This document shows, in pieces, positions 1 through 11,806 of a DNA stretch of 64,000 nt. The translations under genes and the position numbers were made by a program. The stretch covers positions 17,058,088 to 17,122,087 of the forward strand of contig BRKX01000018.1 of NCBI GenBank assembly GCA_026008535.1, in the 5' to 3' direction. The DNA is from Perilla frutescens. Taxonomy: Eukaryota; Streptophyta; Magnoliopsida; Lamiales; Lamiaceae. Position 1 is the stretch's first letter. The number at the start of each line of letters is the position of its first letter. The notes below the pieces were generated by a model, which saw nothing but the letters and a program-made list of their open reading frames with translations, searched no databases and was not told the DNA's origin.

Positions 1-1828
1 TAATCAGTAGAACTTATCTAGTTAATCATTGACAACTTTAATATCTACTTTTGGATGTATCAACTTACCGGGCCATATGGCCACCTAAAACCATGACTTT
101 GCTGACCTAGATGATTTCCAGGTACTGCAAATGACCTAGCCAGAAATCGAACCTGCCAATGCCAGATGAATTGAGACAAAGTCTCTGTCAAATATTTCAA
201 AACATGAAATGATAAAGAGCTAATGATTATTCAAAAGAAAATTTATATTTTGAGTTAATCTTATCTGGTCAAATGCAGATTTTGAATGGGTCACTGCATT
301 ACCTGATCACCGCAGAAGTTCTCCAAAAATTTCTGTGTAACATAAACTTCACCAAAAGCCTGTTGGTAACTCTTTGGAGACACTCTTTGTATAAGCTTGG
401 CAAAGAAGTCAGTAACCTAGAAACAGAATACAAAGAATTCTTCACATTGCATGAAAAAACTAACAATTAATTGGCAGAATATGCTAGATCCTAACTTAGG
501 AGTTCACCTCTGGCAGGGCAAGCTTGTGAGCTGCTTTTGTCGATATGTCTCCAAGCATGAGGTACCTAAGATATAAAAGTCTTTAAATGTTAGTTGTAAG
601 GGAAACAAAAAAAATACTAGAAGACCAGAAAGCTCAACCGTTATCTACATAAAGGTGAAGATAGAGAAAAAGTCCAATACTACGAGTGGAAAGGGAAGAA
701 CAAAAGAACAACAACAAATAGGTATATTAACAATAACCTTTCTGGTGCTTTGAATGGGTTGTGTAAACCATGTTTGGGGCATCGCGACAAGCTCTCCACA
801 AAAAGCTGCAATAATTATCTACTGTGAGAACATATTAAATGAGATACTTCCACAAGTGAGATTTTTCTAGGATTGGAAACCGATTACACACCCCTATGCC
901 TCATTGATTTAGAAAATCTACCTGTATTTCTTTTGCATTTACTTCAGCAACTTTAATGAAAGATTCACCATTCAAAGGATCTGGAATGGTATTCCAAGAG
1001 GAAGAACTTGTCCAGTTGCCCTGCACTGGAAAAGAAACAAACCACAACATTGCCTCATTATCACATCAACACGAACTACTCAGTACATTGATTGTGACAA
1101 TAACACGTACATTATACATGAATAGTGATTAAGGGAATCATTAAGTAAAGTAAGAGGGTTACACTATATTTTGGTATAATAAACTAAATTTCTATTCACA
1201 GCTAATCATTTATAATATCAACTCAGTTTCTATTGAAAATAAAGTCAATATCTTTCAAGTTTTGTGTTATGTACCCAAATTAAGCACTTCAGTCGGCTGA
1301 GAGCCTGAAACTTCCTCCGCTTTCACAGTCGCAAAGGGTAGCGAATGAGCATATCTACAACAACAAAATTCACAAAAATCCATCATTTAAAGACCAAAAT
1401 CCTTTCATTCACTTCATATATATATATATATATACCAATTTATTTTCACAATATCTCCGAATTCAATTATTACATGTCAACAGAATTGAAGTTGTTACGA
1501 AAAAACTGAATTTGGTATTTCCATTGCTTTAAAAATGTAACCATCACAAAAAAAAAAAAAATCAATCCAGATGATCTTCTTCCCCCATATATCACAATAA
1601 ATGAAATCACAGCAGCCCAGTCAATGAAGATTGCATTTTTATCTAAAGACCAATCCCACAAATTAACAAAAGCCGTATAGATTCACTTTTTTTGAGCAAA
1701 AAGCCACAACACATACAAATCCTTGATGAAACGGTTGTTTTTTTGAGTTACCTTGAGAGATTGAAAGAGCTGAACCAGTTGATTGAACTTTTGTTTCTCA
1801 AATTCCTCGAAGCCAATGAAGCAAACAT
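1..1828 (-). CDS. ALDH12A1: Delta-1-pyrroline-5-carboxylate dehydrogenase, block A copy (5' seven exons; runs off left edge)
   Basis: The product oxidises pyrroline-5-carboxylate (glutamate semialdehyde) to glutamate, the second step of mitochondrial proline catabolism. Seven exons with GT/AG borders are visible: 1752-1828 (start codon at 1828), 1275-1354, 922-1025, 738-805, 508-565, 303-416 and 69-152. Each has exactly the same length as its counterpart in the complete copy at 12,928-17,514. The joined frame is open and starts with a basic, Ser-rich leader (MFASLASRNLRNK) typical of a mitochondrial presequence. Recognisable ALDH12 segments include DPLNGESFIKV, KFLENFCGDQ and HLGQQSHGFRWPYGP. 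Substitutions against the other copy are few and mostly conservative, for example a change at the exon 3/4 junction. Exons 8-16, including the catalytic cysteine, would lie left of the window, so function cannot be judged. The family is certain from the paralogous full gene. Confidence 0.93.
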
Positions 1829-2570
1829 GATTGTCTGTATAAAAAACCCTTAAAAATCTCACTCTATTTTTTACTAGAAACTAGAAACTAGAAACTAGAA
1901 ATGATGTTGTGAATATGAAATTAGCGCTTCAAGTTTATAATCATCAAGATTTTCAGTCTGTTCCTTTAATTCTACTTTTCTGTTATTTCTTGAACTGCTG
2001 AAGATGACTAGTTCAATCTTGGATGCCGATAATCTTGCTAAATAATTTGAATATGCATTGTTGGGCTCGGCCCGATTGAGTACTTACTTTAATTTGTTGT
2101 ATGGAATTGAAGAAATGTGGAACTTAAATCTTAAAAGAATCATCTTACAGTTTTAGAAAGATATAGTGTTAAAATTTTCAAATTTATTCGCATTTGTTTC
2201 TCTCAATGTTAATGTTAGATGTTAAAATTATGTCTCTCCTAAAAAAATTATATAATGTATAGATACACACACACACACGGTGTCAATTAATGGATGATAT
2301 GTATGCACCCCCCTCAATCCTCATATTCAAGTTGTATTATAATAAAATGATATCAGAATACTTCTAGGTTATCATGGAAACGGGCCTAACAATTAATAAA
2401 GATAAGGCCCAATATAGAAAATGATATCCGCTGCTTCAATCTCTTCCCCTTCATCAATTTCTCTCATAAAAGATAAAACACTTTTCTTTACTCTCCTTTT
2501 ATATATCAAATCAATCTTATTTATCTCATCCATCAAACCAAACAAGTCATAAAAACACTAATAATGTGAT
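1829..2570. other. P5CDH upstream flank and intergenic DNA; no gene seen
   Basis: The first ~170 bases match the upstream flank of the second P5CDH copy (17,515-17,686), then the two diverge. The rest is AT-rich with a short (AC)n run near 2265-2278. From about 2370 it resembles the outer part of the inverted-repeat arms at 19.2-19.4 and 22.6-22.8 kb. No coding or RNA gene was recognised. Confidence 0.6.
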
Positions 2571-2897
2571 TTTTATGCTTGATTTTCAAATTAGTTTTCA
2601 ACATAATTACTGTATAATTTGCATTAACTAACCCAAATAATGTTTTACATTAAAAAAAGTAGGTTAATAAAAGCAAATGAAAGGCGGACATTCGCAGACA
2701 TACTTATATACATTGATCTGGCAAAATTTAGAAGCAAATAAATGAGAATCAGCATTATAACTATATAAGTCAGTCCGACTTCGAATACAAAAAATCAAAA
2801 CTGGGAGAGAATCACTTCCCCTCAACAACATGATACTACACCAATTTACAACAAACCTAAAATGAAGCATTGCAATATTTGCATCAAGACAAATGTT

Positions 2898-5800
2898 TTA
2901 TTCCTCACAGGCATTAAGCCCACCAATTCGCTGTTTCCTCTTGTCAAAAACAGCTCTGAACGACTCACGCTCAGCACGTAACTGTTCTTGGAATGCATTT
3001 CGCCTTCTCAATTCCCCCGTGTATCTTTGGTTGAGTTTCTCTTCTTCAGGCAGGGGATTTGACTTCTGCAATTGATGGGAACAACTTGGACGTTAAGACA
3101 TACATAACAAAGGATAGTTCAATCAAATTCTTGAAACGATCAACTTTTTGCCTTCTTTCCAGACTGCACGTGCCTGTTTGTTGGGACAAACTATCTATAA
3201 GCGTTCATTGAAGCAATGTAGCTGGGAGATTATCTTACCAAATTGTAACCAGAACCAGAACCGATGACTAAAGATACATTTGCTGTCTTTCCAGTGCCGA
3301 TTGAGAATCCTACTCTGCCAATCTGAAAATGACAAAATCCACAACTACCAAAACTCAAAAGGCCTGAAGACACTGGGAAAAGCAACAATAACTTTTCAAT
3401 GTCCAAATTCATATAATTTATTATTGGAAAATGAGTATGATGTCCAAGCGTGCAAAATTCTGGGTCCTCCATAAAGATCAGCAGCTACTATTACTTGCAA
3501 CATATCCCAATAGGGCCTTAGAAGAACTGAATTAAGACGTGCAGATCGCACCCACCAGCGACAGGCATGTCCCAATGAAAAAGAGGAATCTCCCAATAAC
3601 TGAACCAATGTACCAAAAAAATGAAGTGATTCCATGGAATATTCATTGATATACCAATTAAATAATAAACAACAATAATATAAATAATCTATGAATAATC
3701 AGATCTCTCACACAGAAAGACAAGGAATATATAATACAATGGCACGTGAAGACGTGAAGCTAGAGATAAATTAATCATTTGACAAAGAAATAAATATCAT
3801 CGAGTCCAGTTTCTCCAGAAAGGGAAGTTAGATGGCTGATAGCCTTTATATCATAAACAATTATAAAATATGCAGGGAAGTTCATTATTCACGCAAGTTC
3901 AAGTCCTCCAAAACTAATGCCGATTTGTTTCCAAAAACTTCGTGAGAGGATAGCACCAATCATCACACGCGTCTTTCAATAAATGAAACCATGAGATAAG
4001 ATACATCAAAAGGACAATCAAATTTGAAAAGAGAACATTATAATTGCTCAAAGAACATGACCATCAAATGTAAACAACACAAATATATATGAGATTTTTT
4101 GGTACTGTCATGGAAGTATAGACCTCTTAATATGTAGAACTTCTTAAAAAAATAGAGATGCTAAAGGGGTCTCAATGAAATTATTTAAGTCCCATAAATG
4201 ATAGAAAACTATGAAGGAAGATCTCAAGCCAATGACAAAAAGTGGTCACAGCTGGAGAAAACTCTATTCGCTTTTATTTTCATTGTAATAAGGATTTATG
4301 TTCAAATGTGATAAGTTGCAAACAGGCATTGGCAACCCACATCTACTGTAAAACTAGTAAAATCTAAAAATAAGACTAGAAACCGCCAACCTCTAAAGTA
4401 TTCCCTAAATAGAGAACAACAGACACCGAGAGGCCACCTTAAAGAGAGATTGATAGTATACCTTTGCAGTTGCCCAAATCTGAGCAAAATCAGCTATCTG
4501 CAGATTGCAGTCATCCACTAAGACGAAGCACAAATACCAGCAAGAAATGAGTCAATTGCCAAATAAACTGCATCTGTAGTTAGTCATACTCAAGGCAGTG
4601 ACCAGGACCAGGCACTGCATCACCACTTAATTTATGATAAGATTACGTTTTTCTACCATTTTTTATGTGCACATTAGATTCTATATCATCTGAGAAATGT
4701 ATCTTTAGATCGCTAAGAAAGAACTCAAAATACAATATTCCAGAAACATCAGTAGCTTATCATACATGCATCAGCTAATCTGACATGGGCCACCATGTCA
4801 GACCTACAAGGCTACAACTATCAACAAGAGAAACATCATCATGGTTTCTGTAATTGAAAGAGAAGCATCATTATCAGACAATAAAAGGACTTCAAAAAGA
4901 GGTACACATCAGTGGATCCCCCAAAGAAAAATGAAGAAACCAGTGACTGACATCACTGGACAATCTTTCAACAAACATCAATGGAGGTTGAAGTCAAGCT
5001 TTAAGAGCCATAAGAAATGAAATAAGAATTTTGAATTCAAATATAGTTCCTATACCAAAAAATCATACCAATTATAAAGGGGAATGCCCCTTCATCAAGG
5101 GTCTTATTAAATGCCTTCAACATACTTGACCGGTAAGCCTGAAAGATAAAAACAATATCAGATAAAAACTAACAAATAGTATGCAAGTAATCTTACAGGA
5201 CAGAAAAGGAAGCTTTAGTTTGAAACTGATAAATGTAGGTATATTTTGACCACAAACTGCAGCTTCCATGGCTTCTAAAGATTAATGACCTTTTTTAACA
5301 ATTAGTCTACATTCCAGTGAAGTGCAGAAGTTCATCGATTAGTCTTTAGTCGGGTGGGTATATATGCAGACTAAGGTGAAAAGGTCCATTTTTTAATGAA
5401 AAATGTAACACAGAGCTGTACTTAACTCCTAGCTCTAGTATATTTCATTCAACAGTTGAACAAAACTGAAAAATTAGCAAGCATGCACTAAGTATGCACT
5501 TTCCATTACAGGTTACTTCATTACATTATGTGAACTAGGCAAAATCTCCTAATATACTTGGAGCATTTCACAATGTAAACTAGAAAATGAAACCAACAAG
5601 GACCACTAACTCCTCATTGATAGTTCATGTGTAGTAGTTTCATTCAGCACCAAACCCAAATGAAATGTACCGACACTTCCAAATCTAAACAAATGAAGAG
5701 AAGTCGGACAATTTGTCAGAATTGCAAAACATTCACCCCTAAAACATTAAAGGAAGCCTGTAAAACCTCTGATGAATCTAAAGGACAGTTCCCTTTATAA

Positions 5801-6580
5801 ACTACATACGCTCCCAATAAAAGGTCATAGTAAAATAGAAACTACCTTTTGGTACTGGTACGATATCCCACATCGATTCTACATGAAAGTGTGAAAAGGC
5901 ATATAAGTGGGGGTCAACCCTTTACCTTTGACCATGGTTTTGGGTTAAGTTAGGGCTCCCTATCTTATATGCCTAACAATTTGGTCCAACCAGTCGGATT
6001 CGGATGGGCTGCGGAAAGGGGCTGCCCGTTGGTGGGCCCAAAGGGGGTTGCCACCCGGATGTGGGCCTTGGTGTGGGTTGCCACCCGGAGTGTGCCGTCC
6101 GTGGATATCTGGTTTGAAAAGGGGATGGATTGTTATGATATCCCACATCGATTCCACATGAAAGTGTGGAAGGGCATATAAGTGGGGGTCAACCCTTTAC
6201 CTTTGACCATGGTTTTGGGTCAAGTTAGGGCTCCCTATCTTATATGCCTAACAAGTACATCCAAAGAACTAGTTTCAAGAGATTTTGTAAGAATTTCAAT
6301 ATTAGCTCACCACACTTTAGACAATATGAGGTAAAAGTATTCTCAAAACTTATACTCTTCTTTGATGCATTGTTTACACAAGAAAAAAAAGTCAACTTTC
6401 TTACATTGTAAATATCAAGTAAATTGCTAAATTACGGACCACAAACACTTAGGATCGCATGATATTCGGGTTTGTCTCCATTTTCATGAAATCAGTCCTT
6501 CAACTATGATATGCATGAGAAAATAAGATCAATTTGTTCACCTCTTCCATCTCAGGTTCATAACAGTACTCCATGACATT
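2898..6580 (-). pseudogene. YLPM1-like P-loop protein gene, block A remnant (middle exons deleted)
   Basis: Exons on the minus strand resemble the plant YLP-motif/P-loop nucleoside-kinase-like protein (the YLPM1 family). In gene order they are: an exon ending at 6542 encoding VMEYCYEPEMEE; 5069-5138 (AYRSSMLKAFNKTLDEG..); 4462-4517 (DDCNLQIADFAQIWATAK); 3239-3322 (IGRVGFSIGTGKTANVS..); and 2898-3065, the terminal exon ending NACEE-stop. Frames and splice phases agree between consecutive exons, except that four exons expected between 4462 and 3322 are absent. Those exons are present in the block B copy at 24,397-25,642. The P-loop exon expected upstream of 6542 was not found either. A TRIM element sits in the intron between 5138 and 6542. 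I infer a dead gene; the terminal exons themselves are undamaged. Confidence 0.72.
5856..6253. mobile_element. TRIM-like miniature LTR retrotransposon
   Basis: Two near-identical 123-bp direct repeats (5856-5978 and 6131-6253) flank a ~150-bp GC-richer core with no coding capacity. The 3' repeat begins TGTTATGATATCCC and ends TAACA, as LTRs do. The bases flanking the element are GGTAC (5851-5855) and AGTAC (6254-6258), an imperfect 5-bp target duplication. The size and the 'gatatcccacatcg' terminus match terminal-repeat retrotransposons in miniature, which are moved in trans. It lies in an intron of the YLPM1-like remnant and is absent from block B, where that part of the gene is deleted. Confidence 0.8.
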
Positions 6581-6589
6581 CCTCGTAAC

Positions 6590-7500
6590 TCATTTCGAAT
6601 TTTCTTTTAATGCCACGAACACAGTGAGTGATAGTCGGCCGAACAAGTGCGGGTTTTGTGTTTGACAAAAAGAGGAAGCTGCTTCCGTACAGGGTGCCTC
6701 AACAGTTCTGCAGCCTATGATGAGCAAAAATATTTAGAATTAGGGATTGCATTTCATTGCTATTAACTCTATGAACAATGAAATCAAAATGAGTAGGAAA
6801 TAATGTTGGCCTGTTGTTTCGAGATCTCTCTTAGCATGCTCCTAATGATCTGGTTCCTGAGATGATAAAAAAGTTCCTTACTCGTCGCTTCATATCTCAA
6901 TATTCATGTCAATATATATAATAGAAAGTGGAGAGATCAATAATGTTTATCTTGTTGATAAATCCAGCCATATCCTATTCATTTCATTCTAATATCAGTA
7001 ACATATCATAGTCGAATGACTGGAATATTTATATATTGCAGCAGTGATTTATGCAAAGTTGCAGCAAGAAAGTGCGTCACCTGGACCCAAGAAATGCAAG
7101 AAATGAACTATATCAGCAACCCATAAAACAAGTCGCAGCAAGAAATGTTCCACCAACTTGCACCCAAGACAAAGCAAAAGCCTCCAAAGCCAAGAACACC
7201 AATCGTATGTGTCACTTGCACGCCATTGTCACCACCGCAATCATCACCCTTTCTTCACATCAAACATCATAGTCCGCCTAGAATTCTATTGCTTCAAAAA
7301 TCAAAACTATCAATTACAATATCATTGTAAAACAATTTAATTTGAACAAATTCATAGTGGTGCACCACTAACAGATACATACACACACACACATATATAT
7401 GTGAGTGTGTATGTATTCTGCCTAGATGGAATCAAATCAAATACCCCAATCTCTCTCACACACACATGCAGAAGATGTTTACTAGATGTAGTGGTTATAT
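6590..7500. other. Block A-specific DNA without a recognisable gene
   Basis: This is part of the 3.84-8.43 kb stretch missing from block B. It should hold the 5' exons of the YLPM1-like gene, but I could not identify a P-loop exon. A compound (AC)n/(AT)n/(GT)n microsatellite lies at about 7378-7415. Short open frames at 7051-7340 look like chance. Confidence 0.5.
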
Positions 7501-7626
7501 GTCACAGTGGTTGGGAGTAGCGGCTACAGCCTTGGTTGAGGGAAAATCGATTGTGGTGGAGGAGAAATCGTCACTTACTATTGGAGAATAGAAATCCAGA
7601 TGGACGATATTTGACCAACATTCAGA

Positions 7627-8028
7627 GTGGAGATGACAGCAAACTTGCCGGCGTTGGTGATGTTTCTCTTTTGGTTTCTTCTGGTAAAACTGGCCTTCGC
7701 TTGTGGATTTGTCTTCATGGACGAACTCAAGCGGGCTGTTGAACAGTTCATTCCACCTGAACTAGGCGTCAGGGGCTCAGAATCTGCACCAGGGCCTGGC
7801 CCTTCTTCAGCGGTTGTTCCCTTTTCGGGGCAAGAAAACAACCAAAAGTTGGAGTCCAGTTCCAGTCAACCAACTGGGGTAGCAGGGCCTTCCCATGCCG
7901 GACCTTCTTCTGGGGGTTCGGACGGAGGCAACTCATTGGCCCCCGAGACGGGGGCTAATGTAGTTCCTCGTATCGAGGTCGAATTAAACCAAAGAAAAAG
8001 AGAACTCCATTCTCTAGTATTGGATTAA
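7627..8028 (+). CDS. GC-rich ORF of unknown function, possibly organelle-derived
   Basis: This 133-codon ORF has a hydrophobic N-terminal segment (about residues 5-32, one membrane helix). A Pro/Gly/Ser-rich linker follows (about 45-110), then a charged end (RIEVELNQRKREL). After the stop, the same frame continues in protein-like fashion (YLDRGLPSYKIDTSPERIELTR) to about 8140, so the original frame was probably longer and is now cut by a stop. Base composition is clearly richer in G+C than the neighbours. The style resembles plant mitochondrial hypothetical ORFs, so a mitochondrial DNA insertion is possible, but I cannot name a homologue. It is present only in block A. It may not be expressed. 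Confidence 0.35.
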   Translation: MEMTANLPALVMFLFWFLLVKLAFACGFVFMDELKRAVEQFIPPELGVRGSESAPGPGPSSAVVPFSGQENNQKLESSSSQPTGVAGPSHAGPSSGGSDGGNSLAPETGANVVPRIEVELNQRKRELHSLVLD

Positions 8029-8429
8029 TTTCTTCATTATCTAGATAGGGGTCTGCCGTCTTATAAAATTGACACATCTCCGGAGCGGATAGAACTTACT
8101 CGCACGAGCACATTTAGGTTGAATTATTTTGGGAGAAAATTGAATTTAGGGCAAAGATAATGCATGGCGACGAAGCAGCGGTGAGCTCCAAGAGGCGAAT
8201 CGCCGGTGGTAGTGTTGTTTGTGGGTTAGAGTGGCTGCTAGGGCGAAAGGAAGAGTGGGGAAGGCTGAATTGGGAGAAATTTGGATTAGGAATAGGGATG
8301 GAGACTGATTGAGAAAGAAATTCAAACCTCGAGCAGGGCAGTTCTGACACGCAAAACTGACATAAAGCAAGCTAACGGACGGAAACTCCACACCGGAGGA
8401 TGCGTGAATACTGTAGCAAACCGGTCTAC

Positions 8430-10274
8430 ACCGTGGGGCCCGGGGCATTTGGGCCTAGCAGATGTTCAGAAAAAGGACGCGACACGTGCCGCACATCCAA
8501 GGGCGAAGCACACTGGGTCTGCCTGCGGGGTAGAATTTCCATAAACTTACATCAACATGTACCTTTCTTCATTGTCAACTCACATGTTGAAACACATAAA
8601 TTTTGAATTTTCCCCAAACGGTCAAAAGATAAAATAAAAATGCTGAGTGAAGAAAGCCTTTATATCCAACAACATAGTATATTTTAGGAAAAATTTGGGG
8701 GCCTACAAGCATATCCATTCTTCAAAACTTACACTGATATTAGTGTTACAATGGATTCTGTCATTCTAATACGTTTCTCTAATTAATCAAAAACAAGTGT
8801 TCAATATGATTTCAAGGAATTAAAATCTTCTCCAAAAAGGGAGAGGAAAAGGATTGTTCGTGCTCCTGCTCATGCTCCAGCTCCGGGCAATGCAACAACT
8901 GAATTCTCATGAAAACGCCTTCAAAATGCAAAATTCCCCAAAGAATCATGGTGGGCTGCAAAAGTGATTGCCTTTTAGCATATAAATTCATTACATCAAA
9001 GATGATACTACTGCATGAAACCAGACATAAATATGAACATAGGATTATGTACCACGAAGAAGCTATCAATGATTCCCACTGATAAAAGATCAACAAGAAA
9101 CCACATGGAGTTTCACTAGTGAGATAATGCACATAACTAAAGATTGAGACCCACACTATCGTACAATGAAAGCATGTTGTCCTAACCAATGAAAGAACAA
9201 ACTGACACATCTGAGAGATGGATCCGAGAGCTTGAACATTGGGGATGGCTCTATAGGTCTATCAAGCAGGTAAGGCCAATCCTCCCGTTTTGGGGAATGA
9301 AATTGACTGTTGGGGAATGATTCCCCCACATCAAGCACTTATCTTTCATTTCCATTCCTTCTCTCTCAAACTCTTCTGCCAAGCACCCCCTAAATAATAG
9401 TTTAATGCTGCACTCCAACAAGGTTTGGAAGTTGGAACTACGGTCAGTGTCATTAATAGAACTTCAGGATAAGAATGGAACGATTGTTTGCCTGGCTATA
9501 CAAGAGTTAGGAGTATAGCAAGACCTTACTATGCACCGAAAAACTAATTTCTAAAGATGGGGTTATTTCAGTTTAGTCGTGTTATTGGAAGTAAGGTTCA
9601 ATATGTTGTGTATTTCCAATGAGAAAATATAATTGGTTGTACTGGAATTGAAGGGTGACAACAATTGCAGCAAAAGAAAGAAACAGAGAACAGAAAGATA
9701 AAGCAAGATGAAATGCAAGAATGAGAAGATAAAATAATTCACTTAGTCAAGTTATATGAAGGTCCAAATTTTCTCCAGCCTTGTATTTAACGGAATCCTT
9801 AGACAGAATATTCACTCACCACATTCCGTCATTTCACTTTCAAACAGGCTAATTATCATCAATCACAATGGCCAAGCTACACAAAACTTGTTCAGTAATA
9901 TCACGTATCTTCTTTGACCTAATCACTAATCATAATATGCATAGGAACATCCATAATGTGAAGGAAATGGTTGTCCAAGACCTTTCTACATAATCGAAAA
10001 TTGGGAGTCATAGTTTTCTTTTGAGACCTCTTCCCTGAGTAATTTGCGCAAGTGGGTTCTCACTAAGTCTATATAGTCCTCATACAGAGAGGCATATGTA
10101 TAAATCCATATTATACAACATGAAGATCCGAATAATATTTAGATCAGAAATGGAATTATAAAATGATGGCCATTATTAACAGAACCTACACTAGATATCA
10201 CATCACAGGGTGGCAAATTCCAGAAAAATATAAATGGGAAATAATATCAGCAAGGTTCACACTGCCACAGTATT
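8430..10274. other. Duplicated flank 3' of the helical-protein gene; no gene assigned
   Basis: This stretch aligns closely with 26,335-27,923 in block B, with small indels. It probably holds 3' untranslated and intergenic DNA of the minus-strand gene at 10,275-11,495. A possible additional short exon lies near 9,990-10,080, where the reverse strand is open and encodes a charged peptide, but this is unproven. Around 9,230-9,395 a segment rich in TTCATTCC/GGAATG ends in GGGGGTGCTTGGC (reverse strand), resembling a Tourist-like MITE end. It is in both blocks, so it predates the duplication. Confidence 0.45.
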
Positions 10275-11495
10275 TCAAAGAGTTGTATAAATGCAAGACA
10301 ATGTCGAATCCATACCTTGACGTTCGATTCTCAACCTTTCAGCCAGATTTGCCAGAGCACCACACAGCCTCGCCTCAACAGCCAAGGAAGTAACAACTTC
10401 TTCTAGAGATCTCAATTCACAAAATTCAGAATGCAAAACCAAAGACGAAAAATGCTCGTCCACAACCACGCCAAGATATTTGGCAACGTTTTCAAGACTT
10501 GGAATCCAATCGCAAACCTCCAAACCCAACGCAGATGATCCCTGAGGACAAGGAACAACTTGAGGAAACCTTTCATACTTCCTCAGCCACTTCCCCAAGT
10601 ACTGAATCAAAGCCTTCAACTCATCACCATTCAACTTACTCACACAAGCAGCAAAAATAACCTCATCAAGATTCGGAGATGCAAGCAAGTAATGCAAGCA
10701 CAACTCAGACACTGAAAATCCATCATGTCCCAGCATGACCAAAACTGCGGCTTCCTTCACCGAGCTCTTTTCTTTCCCACCAACGCCCTTACCACTCGCT
10801 TTCTCAATCGCCAACGAGGCTTGATTCTCCCAATCCTCCCTCACACTCACCAAGCTTTTGTACCCATAACTTGGCATCATCAAGAAGTACTTCAAAATGC
10901 ACATCAAATCATAAGCCTGCAGGTCTAACAAATGCTTCACGCACAATACGACCAACTCCGACCTCCGTTTTTCAATTAACTTATGAACCAAGTTGGACGC
11001 AGACGCATGTTCCACAGCCCCATTTACTATTAAACTCTCCAACACATCCCAAACCTCCAAACTAATACAACCCTCCAAAATCAAGCCCTTCACATCCCTA
11101 CCCATCAAAGCCCCCAGTTTCTCCGCCAATTTACAGATATACCCTTCTTCTGCTTTCTCAAAAGCAATAGAAACCCCAACTTTATTTGCGATGTTCTCCA
11201 AATGCGAAGTTACCATATCCAAGAACTCCGCTTTACCGAAGGAATTCGTGTTTTTCAGATTCCTCCTCACTTTCTTACAGAACTTTTGCCCTAATTCGAT
11301 TAGCTCATGGTCCGTTTGCGATATTTCCCAGCCAGTTACCTTTTGAACAGGGTTCTGAGCTTGCGGGGGATCAGACACGGGCTTCAGCTTGAGGAGAATA
11401 GGCTCCGGGTTGAGCACAATCGGGTAATCTGTTTCTTCGTCGAGTAAAGTCGGGATTGAAGATGAAGCTTTTGTTATTACTTCCAGCAAAGACAT
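10275..11495 (-). CDS. Conserved plant helical protein of unknown function, block A copy (intact)
   Basis: This uninterrupted 406-codon ORF starts at 11,495 (MSLLEVITKASSS). The protein is predicted to be mostly alpha-helical with Leu-rich amphipathic stretches, for example VLCVKHLLDLQAYDLMCILKYF around residues 183-204. There is no signal peptide or membrane segment. I recall similar single-copy plant proteins annotated only as uncharacterised and do not assign a function. The last ~13 codons may be intronic: AAG|GTATGG at 10,316/10,315 is a good 5' splice site, so the true C-terminus may lie in a downstream exon. A TATA box lies about 135 bp upstream. The block B copy is frameshifted, so this is the functional candidate of the pair. 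Confidence 0.85.
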   Translation of the reverse strand: MSLLEVITKASSSIPTLLDEETDYPIVLNPEPILLKLKPVSDPPQAQNPVQKVTGWEISQTDHELIELGQKFCKKVRRNLKNTNSFGKAEFLDMVTSHLENIANKVGVSIAFEKAEEGYICKLAEKLGALMGRDVKGLILEGCISLEVWDVLESLIVNGAVEHASASNLVHKLIEKRRSELVVLCVKHLLDLQAYDLMCILKYFLMMPSYGYKSLVSVREDWENQASLAIEKASGKGVGGKEKSSVKEAAVLVMLGHDGFSVSELCLHYLLASPNLDEVIFAACVSKLNGDELKALIQYLGKWLRKYERFPQVVPCPQGSSALGLEVCDWIPSLENVAKYLGVVVDEHFSSLVLHSEFCELRSLEEVVTSLAVEARLCGALANLAERLRIERQGMDSTLSCIYTTL

Positions 11496-11627
11496 TTCGA
11501 AGAGAAAATAGGAACTTTACAGAAAAATGAGTTCCTCGTAGTTCTTCCTTATTAGTCGTGGTGGTAGATTGCCGGTGAGTGAGGCGACGGTGGTCGTGGT
11601 GGCGGTTTTTTTTTTGTAAGGGAATGA

Positions 11628-11635
11628 TTTATATA
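11628..11635 (-). promoter_or_regulatory. Putative TATA box of the helical-protein gene
   Basis: On the minus strand TATATAAA lies ~135 bp upstream of the start codon at 11,495, with a CATGCA (RY-like) motif directly beside it. It is conserved in block B near 29,280-29,290. Placement is consistent with a plant core promoter; the transcription start is inferred. Confidence 0.45.
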
Positions 11636-11754
11636 TGCATGAACCACGAAGTCTGATGACAAAGTTTCTGCTTCGTGGGCTGGGCTGATGTTGGGATTTA
11701 TAAATTTCAAAATGATTTAAAACTTTATCAATCTTTACATATATTAAAAGCAAA

Positions 11755-11806
11755 AATTATGTGATAAACAACGGTCATGGTATAAATAGTTGTTTATCAC
11801 ATAATT
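11755..11806. repeat. Perfect 18-bp inverted repeat (hairpin)
   Basis: AATTATGTGATAAACAAC (11,755-11,772) is exactly complementary to 11,789-11,806 across a 16-nt loop. ACAACGGT-type motifs recur here and near 21,600-21,690, hinting at shared transposon-derived DNA. It lies just beyond the end of the block A duplication. Confidence 0.7.

Noticed and set aside
8812..9338. Reverse-strand ORFs of 132 and 60 codons
   Set aside because: Not preserved as frames in the duplicate at 26.5-27.0 kb; treated as non-coding.
10275..11495. FRIGIDA-like identity for the helical protein
   Set aside because: Only general helical character is shared. I could not see FRIGIDA-family motifs, so no name is given.
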